Positions 60,142 to 64,000 of a stretch of DNA of 64,000 nucleotides are shown piece by piece. Positions within the stretch are counted from its first letter, which is position 1, and every line of letters starts with the position of its first letter. The position numbers and the translations under genes were made by a program. This DNA is from Physcocola sp002396385 (GTDB lineage Bacteria; Bacteroidota; Bacteroidia; Bacteroidales; Paludibacteraceae): the NCBI GenBank assembly GCA_946535435.1, contig CAMNDM010000008.1, forward strand, positions 28,559-92,558. Reading direction: 5' to 3'. The notes under the pieces were generated by a model. It saw only the letters and a program-made list of their open reading frames with translations, did not search any database and was not told where the DNA came from.

Positions 60142-62454
60142 ATGTTTAAATTTAAAGTTTTAATCTTTGTTTCTATTCTGTTCTCGACAGCGTTGGCCAA
60201 TGCTGCCAAGTTGAGAGGAACTGTTGTTGCGGCCGAAGACGGCTCCCCCTTGCCCGGGGCCAGTATTACCATCAAGGAACTTCCCAACCAGGGGGTTGAA
60301 GTAGAAGAAGACGGTACCTATAAAATCGAGGTCCCTTCTGGTAAGTATACTGTTGTCTGTGAATTGGTGGGTTTCACGACTCTGACTAAATCGGTGAACG
60401 TGAAACAAGAGGCAAAACTCAATTTCAAGTTAGAGTCTGATGTGGAAGATTTAGGTGCGGTGGAGGTGACCAGCCGTTCCCTTCACAAGGCGGTGGAACA
60501 AACCCAGATGAGTGTGGCGCACCTGGAGGTGGGTGATGTGAAAAAAATGCCGTCGATGTTCGGCGAGCAAGACATTATTAAGTCGTTGCAGCTGATGCCG
60601 GGCGTGAAAGCGGAGAGCGATGGCTCGAGTGGATTCCAGGTGCGTGGCGGCGAGAGCAGCCAAAATCTGGTGCTGCTTGATGGGGCTACGGTGAACAATG
60701 CCGGACACCTGATGGGCTTGTTCTCGACCTTCAACAGCGATGTACTGCGCGATGTGACGCTCTATAAGGGACAGATGCCCGCACAATATGGCGGACGTAT
60801 TGCCAGTGTGCTCGACGTTTCAACCATTAATGGTAATAACCAGTCGTTCCAAGCCGATGGCGCCCTCGGCCTGCTTGCCAGCAAGCTGACGCTGCAGGGC
60901 CCTATCCAGAAAGGCAAATCGTCGTGGCTGGTTGCCGGCAGACGTACCTACATAGACCTTTTCCTGAAAGCAACCGAAGACTTTAAAGACACCAAACTTA
61001 ACTTCTACGATTTGAATGCCAAACTCGATTTCAAATTGAGCCAGAAGGACCAGTTAGATGTCTCGTTCTTTAACGGGCAAGACCATATGGCGGTCAACGA
61101 CCTGATGGCTATCAAGTGGGGTAGTACTATCGGCTCGTTGAAGTGGAGGCATGCTTTCCATAGCGGACTCAACTTGAACAGCGACGTGTTTGTCAGCCAC
61201 TACAAGATTAGGGAATGGATTGACATTGACGGCTCGATGAACAGTTTCGACGGCATTAACACGCAGGCGTCGTGGAGGGAGAACCTGACGTGGAAGGCAG
61301 GCGACAAACATACGTTCGATTTTGGTTTCCAGTCGTCGTACCACGATGTAATTACTGCCGACTGGTACTACAACGACATTCACGAATGCGAGGAACGTTA
61401 TGCTTGGGAGAATAATTTCTGGGTGAACGACGAGTGGAAGCTGACCAAGCGCCTGAGTGTGCTGACTGGTGTGCGTGTAACGGCTTTCAGCCTTTTGGGT
61501 TCCGGCCCTTACTACCAGCTCGATGACGAGGGTAACATTCTTTCTACCACCAACTATGGGAAGGGCGAATTTGTGAAAACCTATGTGAACGCCGAACCCC
61601 GTTTCTCGGCCAACTACAAACTGACCAACAACCAGAGCGTGAAGGTGGCCTACAGCCATACCTGCCAGAACCTGCATACGCTTAAAAGCGGCATCACATC
61701 TATGCCGACCGACCGTTTTACCATGTCGACCAACCTGCTGAAACCTGAGGTCGCTGACCAGGTGAGCGCGGGTTACGCTATCTCGTTCGACAATGAGGCG
61801 CATAACAACGCTTACGAGGCTAGTGCCGATGTTTACTACAAACACACCGACAATACTATTGACTACCGCGACGGTGTGGGTGCTTTCGACAAAATTGAAA
61901 TTGACCGTATTGTGCTGGCCGGACAGGGAAGGTCGTATGGTCTGGAATTAGAACTGAAAAAGAACTTCGGAAAGGTGACCGGATGGGTCAGCTACACCCT
62001 CAGCTTTACCGAAAGCCAGATTGACGGCATTAACCGCAACCGCTGGTACACCGCTAGCAACGACCGAAGGCACGACATCAATATTGTGGCTATTTACAGC
62101 CCGAACAAGAAATGGGATTTCTCGGCTTCGTGGAAGTTCTACAGTGGCCAGGCTATGAGCCTGCCTGTGGGCAAGTACCAGATTGAGAACCAAACGTACT
62201 ATTATTACGACAACCGAAACAACTACAGGGCTCCGAGCTACCACCGACTTGACCTGGGTGCTACCCGCCATGGCAAACAGCACAAACATTGGCAGGGTGA
62301 ATGGGCGTTCGGACTCTATAACGCCTATGGACGCTATAACCCGTTCATGATTTCCGTGAGCGAAGACCAGTACACCAATTCGGGCTCGAAAGCGACGCTG
62401 ATCGCAATGTACTCGTTCTTGCCGTCGGTAACCTACCGTTTCAAATTTAAATAA
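60142..62454 (+). CDS. TonB-dependent outer-membrane receptor with CarboxypepD_reg-like domain
   Basis: 770 residues. Signal peptide (ending LANA), a carboxypeptidase-regulatory-like domain (about 22-105; GTVVAAEDGSPLPGASITIK), a plug domain (MPGVKAESDGSSGFQVRGGE, LLDGATVNNAGHL), and a beta-barrel ending TYRFKFK. It should import a ligand with TonB energy. It is shorter than SusC proteins and is paired with a DUF4249 lipoprotein 18 nt downstream, a pattern common in Bacteroidota, with no known substrate. Confidence 0.9.
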   Translation: MFKFKVLIFVSILFSTALANAAKLRGTVVAAEDGSPLPGASITIKELPNQGVEVEEDGTYKIEVPSGKYTVVCELVGFTTLTKSVNVKQEAKLNFKLESDVEDLGAVEVTSRSLHKAVEQTQMSVAHLEVGDVKKMPSMFGEQDIIKSLQLMPGVKAESDGSSGFQVRGGESSQNLVLLDGATVNNAGHLMGLFSTFNSDVLRDVTLYKGQMPAQYGGRIASVLDVSTINGNNQSFQADGALGLLASKLTLQGPIQKGKSSWLVAGRRTYIDLFLKATEDFKDTKLNFYDLNAKLDFKLSQKDQLDVSFFNGQDHMAVNDLMAIKWGSTIGSLKWRHAFHSGLNLNSDVFVSHYKIREWIDIDGSMNSFDGINTQASWRENLTWKAGDKHTFDFGFQSSYHDVITADWYYNDIHECEERYAWENNFWVNDEWKLTKRLSVLTGVRVTAFSLLGSGPYYQLDDEGNILSTTNYGKGEFVKTYVNAEPRFSANYKLTNNQSVKVAYSHTCQNLHTLKSGITSMPTDRFTMSTNLLKPEVADQVSAGYAISFDNEAHNNAYEASADVYYKHTDNTIDYRDGVGAFDKIEIDRIVLAGQGRSYGLELELKKNFGKVTGWVSYTLSFTESQIDGINRNRWYTASNDRRHDINIVAIYSPNKKWDFSASWKFYSGQAMSLPVGKYQIENQTYYYYDNRNNYRAPSYHRLDLGATRHGKQHKHWQGEWAFGLYNAYGRYNPFMISVSEDQYTNSGSKATLIAMYSFLPSVTYRFKFK

Positions 62455-62472
62455 ATAACATTGGAGAAAGAC

Positions 62473-63327
62473 ATGAAAAAGTTAAACTATATATTGGCCA
62501 TTATGGCGGGTGCGCTTTTCGCCTCGTGTGAAAAGACTTTGGAATTAGATTATGACAAAGCTGGTGAAGAGGTGCTGGTTGTTCAGGGAAATGTTAGTAA
62601 CGAAGGCATTTATGTAATTTTGAATGCGCTGAGCAACGTGACTGACTCTGTTAGCACTTGTGGCTTGGCCGGCGCGGAAGTGTCGGTTGCCGGTTCCGAC
62701 GGTTACGAAGAGACGCTGGTCTATGGCGACGGACGCTACTATTCGCCCACCAATGCCGTGGGTGTGCCAGGGGTGACCTATACGCTGCATGTGAAGCGGG
62801 GGGCTAACGAATGCTACGCCAAGTCGACTATGCCGAATCCTACACCTATCGATTCTGTGAGATACAAGTGGCTGAAAATGTTTGGCGATGTTGACATCTT
62901 TATGCTCTATATCTACTTCAACGATAACCCCGATACCGAAGACTACCACCTCTACAGTGTGGAACGTAATGGAAAGACTGTCAGGTTTTATTGTGCGCCA
63001 GACGAAGGGTTGAGCGATGTGTATAACTACCGCTACATTGACCTGAATACCAAATTGGAATGGAAGGAAGATGAAAGGGAGAAGAAGGAATTCCACGGAA
63101 TGGAGCGGACCGATGTTATTTATGGCGGAAACAGTTTTAATGTCTCTCTCCGTACGGTCGACAAGAACACCTACCGCTTTTTCTCGTCGGGTGACTTCAA
63201 TGGCAGTGGGGTGAATCCGACTTCTAACTTGGTTGGCAACAACTGTGTCGGCTATTTCAGCGCCTATTCGGTAGACAAGCGTTCGATGGTGATGCCCACT
63301 TACGATGAGGCACTGAAAATGAAGTAA
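62473..63327 (+). CDS. DUF4249 lipoprotein
   Basis: 284 residues from the ATG at 62473 (a TTG at 62461 is in frame but gives a less typical signal). Lipobox ASC (Cys20; GALFASCEKTLELD), then a beta-rich DUF4249 body with VQGNVSNEGIYVILN and TMPNPTPIDSVRY. The family accompanies TonB receptors as SusD-like or other surface lipoproteins; role unknown. Directly downstream of the receptor. Confidence 0.85.
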   Translation: MKKLNYILAIMAGALFASCEKTLELDYDKAGEEVLVVQGNVSNEGIYVILNALSNVTDSVSTCGLAGAEVSVAGSDGYEETLVYGDGRYYSPTNAVGVPGVTYTLHVKRGANECYAKSTMPNPTPIDSVRYKWLKMFGDVDIFMLYIYFNDNPDTEDYHLYSVERNGKTVRFYCAPDEGLSDVYNYRYIDLNTKLEWKEDEREKKEFHGMERTDVIYGGNSFNVSLRTVDKNTYRFFSSGDFNGSGVNPTSNLVGNNCVGYFSAYSVDKRSMVMPTYDEALKMK

Positions 63328-63423
63328 CCAGATGCTCTGAACTATGCTTATCTCCTCCTGTTTGGGGATTGATAGGAAGTATTACGTTAAACTGTCTTTG
63401 ATGAACGTCTAAAATATCGTTTT

Positions 63424-63999
63424 ATGAGATATGAAAGGAGTATTCGTTTCTTAATGGATAATGGTTTGCTTGAAACAATGGTTAAAGCCGATGCTTTAGT
63501 TAGAAAACTGAACTCGTTGTCGATTGTCCAACAAGAGGAAATGAATGCTACTATAAGGGATTTGTTCGGAACTGTGGGTGTCAATCCGTCTGTCTCTGCA
63601 AATTTCCATTGCGATTTCGGATGCAACATCCATGTCGGGAATAACTTCTATGCTGGTTATAACTGTACAATGCTTGATTATGCTGAAATTCGGATAGGAG
63701 ATAATTGTATGGTGGGTCCTGACGTTGGCATTTACACCACTTATCACGACGAAAAACCTGAAGGTCGTTATCTATCGGGTTATGCTGAGCCGATTACTAT
63801 TGGTAACGATGTCTGGATTGGCGGTGGTGCTAGAATATTGCCTGGAGTGACTATTGACGATGGTGCCATAATTGCTGCTGGTGCTGTGGTAAGGAACAAT
63901 GTGGATTCGAGAACTATTGTGGGTGGGGTTCCTGCTAAATTTATTAAGAATTATTGCTGTCCGCTAAAAAATAAAAAGCATAAAACTCCAGTCCGCTAG
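63424..63999 (+). CDS. Sugar O-acetyltransferase (maltose/galactoside acetyltransferase family)
   Basis: 191 residues, complete: the stop is at 63997-63999, one base before the window end. Hexapeptide-repeat beta-helix (ITIGNDVWIGGGARILPGVT, DDGAIIAAGAVVRNNV) with the family's NFHCDFGCNIHVGNN block and a likely catalytic His108 (YTTYHDE). It acetylates a sugar or similar acceptor. The N-terminus lacks the usual maltose-acetyltransferase EKMLAGE motif, so it may act on a different acceptor. Confidence 0.85.
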   Translation: MRYERSIRFLMDNGLLETMVKADALVRKLNSLSIVQQEEMNATIRDLFGTVGVNPSVSANFHCDFGCNIHVGNNFYAGYNCTMLDYAEIRIGDNCMVGPDVGIYTTYHDEKPEGRYLSGYAEPITIGNDVWIGGGARILPGVTIDDGAIIAAGAVVRNNVDSRTIVGGVPAKFIKNYCCPLKNKKHKTPVR

Positions 64000-64000
64000 G

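Noticed and set aside
1..64000. CRISPR arrays, tRNA, rRNA or prophage genes
   Set aside because: I looked for regular spaced repeats, tRNA T-loop sequences and phage structural genes in the gaps and saw none.

Overview
The window is about 64 kb of chromosomal DNA from a member of the Bacteroidota, most likely order Bacteroidales. The evidence is: two type IX secretion (T9SS) sorting domains (a type B tail at 1-1764 and a type A tail on the C10 protease at 24637-25998); lipid A and KDO genes (lpxB, kdsA); a TonB-dependent receptor paired with a DUF4249 lipoprotein; several Bacteroidota-restricted families (DUF3098, DUF4271, DUF3109, YfhO); and many promoters with the Bacteroidetes -7 box TAnnTTTG but few clear Shine-Dalgarno sites. 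I saw no rRNA, tRNA, CRISPR array or prophage. Genus cannot be fixed from what is visible.

Layout. 1-3.6 kb: 3' end of a T9SS type B surface protein, cysE, birA. 3.9-6.5 kb: an outer-membrane protein, PII and AmtB ammonium operon. 6.6-11.5 kb: surE, a small membrane protein, lpxB, YfhO. 11.5-15.2 kb (minus): PASTA protein, RluD-type pseudouridine synthase, membrane protein, degenerate hemerythrin/DUF542-like protein, LuxR-type regulator. 15.5-20.7 kb: ftsX, DUF3098, uppP, truB, queA, DUF1015. 20.9-24.6 kb: lipid kinase, kdsA, DUF3109, M16 peptidase. 24.6-31.4 kb (minus): a tightly packed run hisH-hisF-C45 hydrolase-AMP ligase-secreted protein-C10 protease. 31.4-38.6 kb (minus): mnmA, a Cys-module/OmpA protein, and an operon of metallo-beta-lactamase fold, lipoprotein, DUF3160 and CapA-like genes. 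38.7-45.6 kb (plus): Ca/Na antiporter, dCMP deaminase, CtpA-type protease, greA, HIT, DUF4271, hemD, rnpA, yidD. 45.6-50.3 kb: DUF445, then an AT-richer accessory patch (Rpn-type nuclease, putative lipoprotein partner, C10 lipoprotein protease, IS5-family remnant). 50.4-58.4 kb: bacterial alpha-2-macroglobulin and divergent pbpC. 58.8-64 kb: a small orphan gene, patatin lipase, TonB receptor/DUF4249 pair and a sugar O-acetyltransferase.

Most genes are housekeeping or envelope functions. The stretches most worth following up are: (1) the C10 protease and adjacent lipoprotein at 47.6-49.6 kb, preceded by three direct repeats at an exact 21-bp period just upstream of its -7 box; (2) the greA leader, where a good promoter is followed about 50 nt later by an intrinsic terminator, the layout of the enterobacterial GraL leader; (3) the his/C45/AMP-ligase/C10 run at 24.6-31.4 kb; (4) the 4-Cys module fused through a membrane segment to an OmpA domain; (5) an inverted repeat inside the divergent promoter at 38.63-38.70 kb. 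None of these can be proven new from sequence alone.
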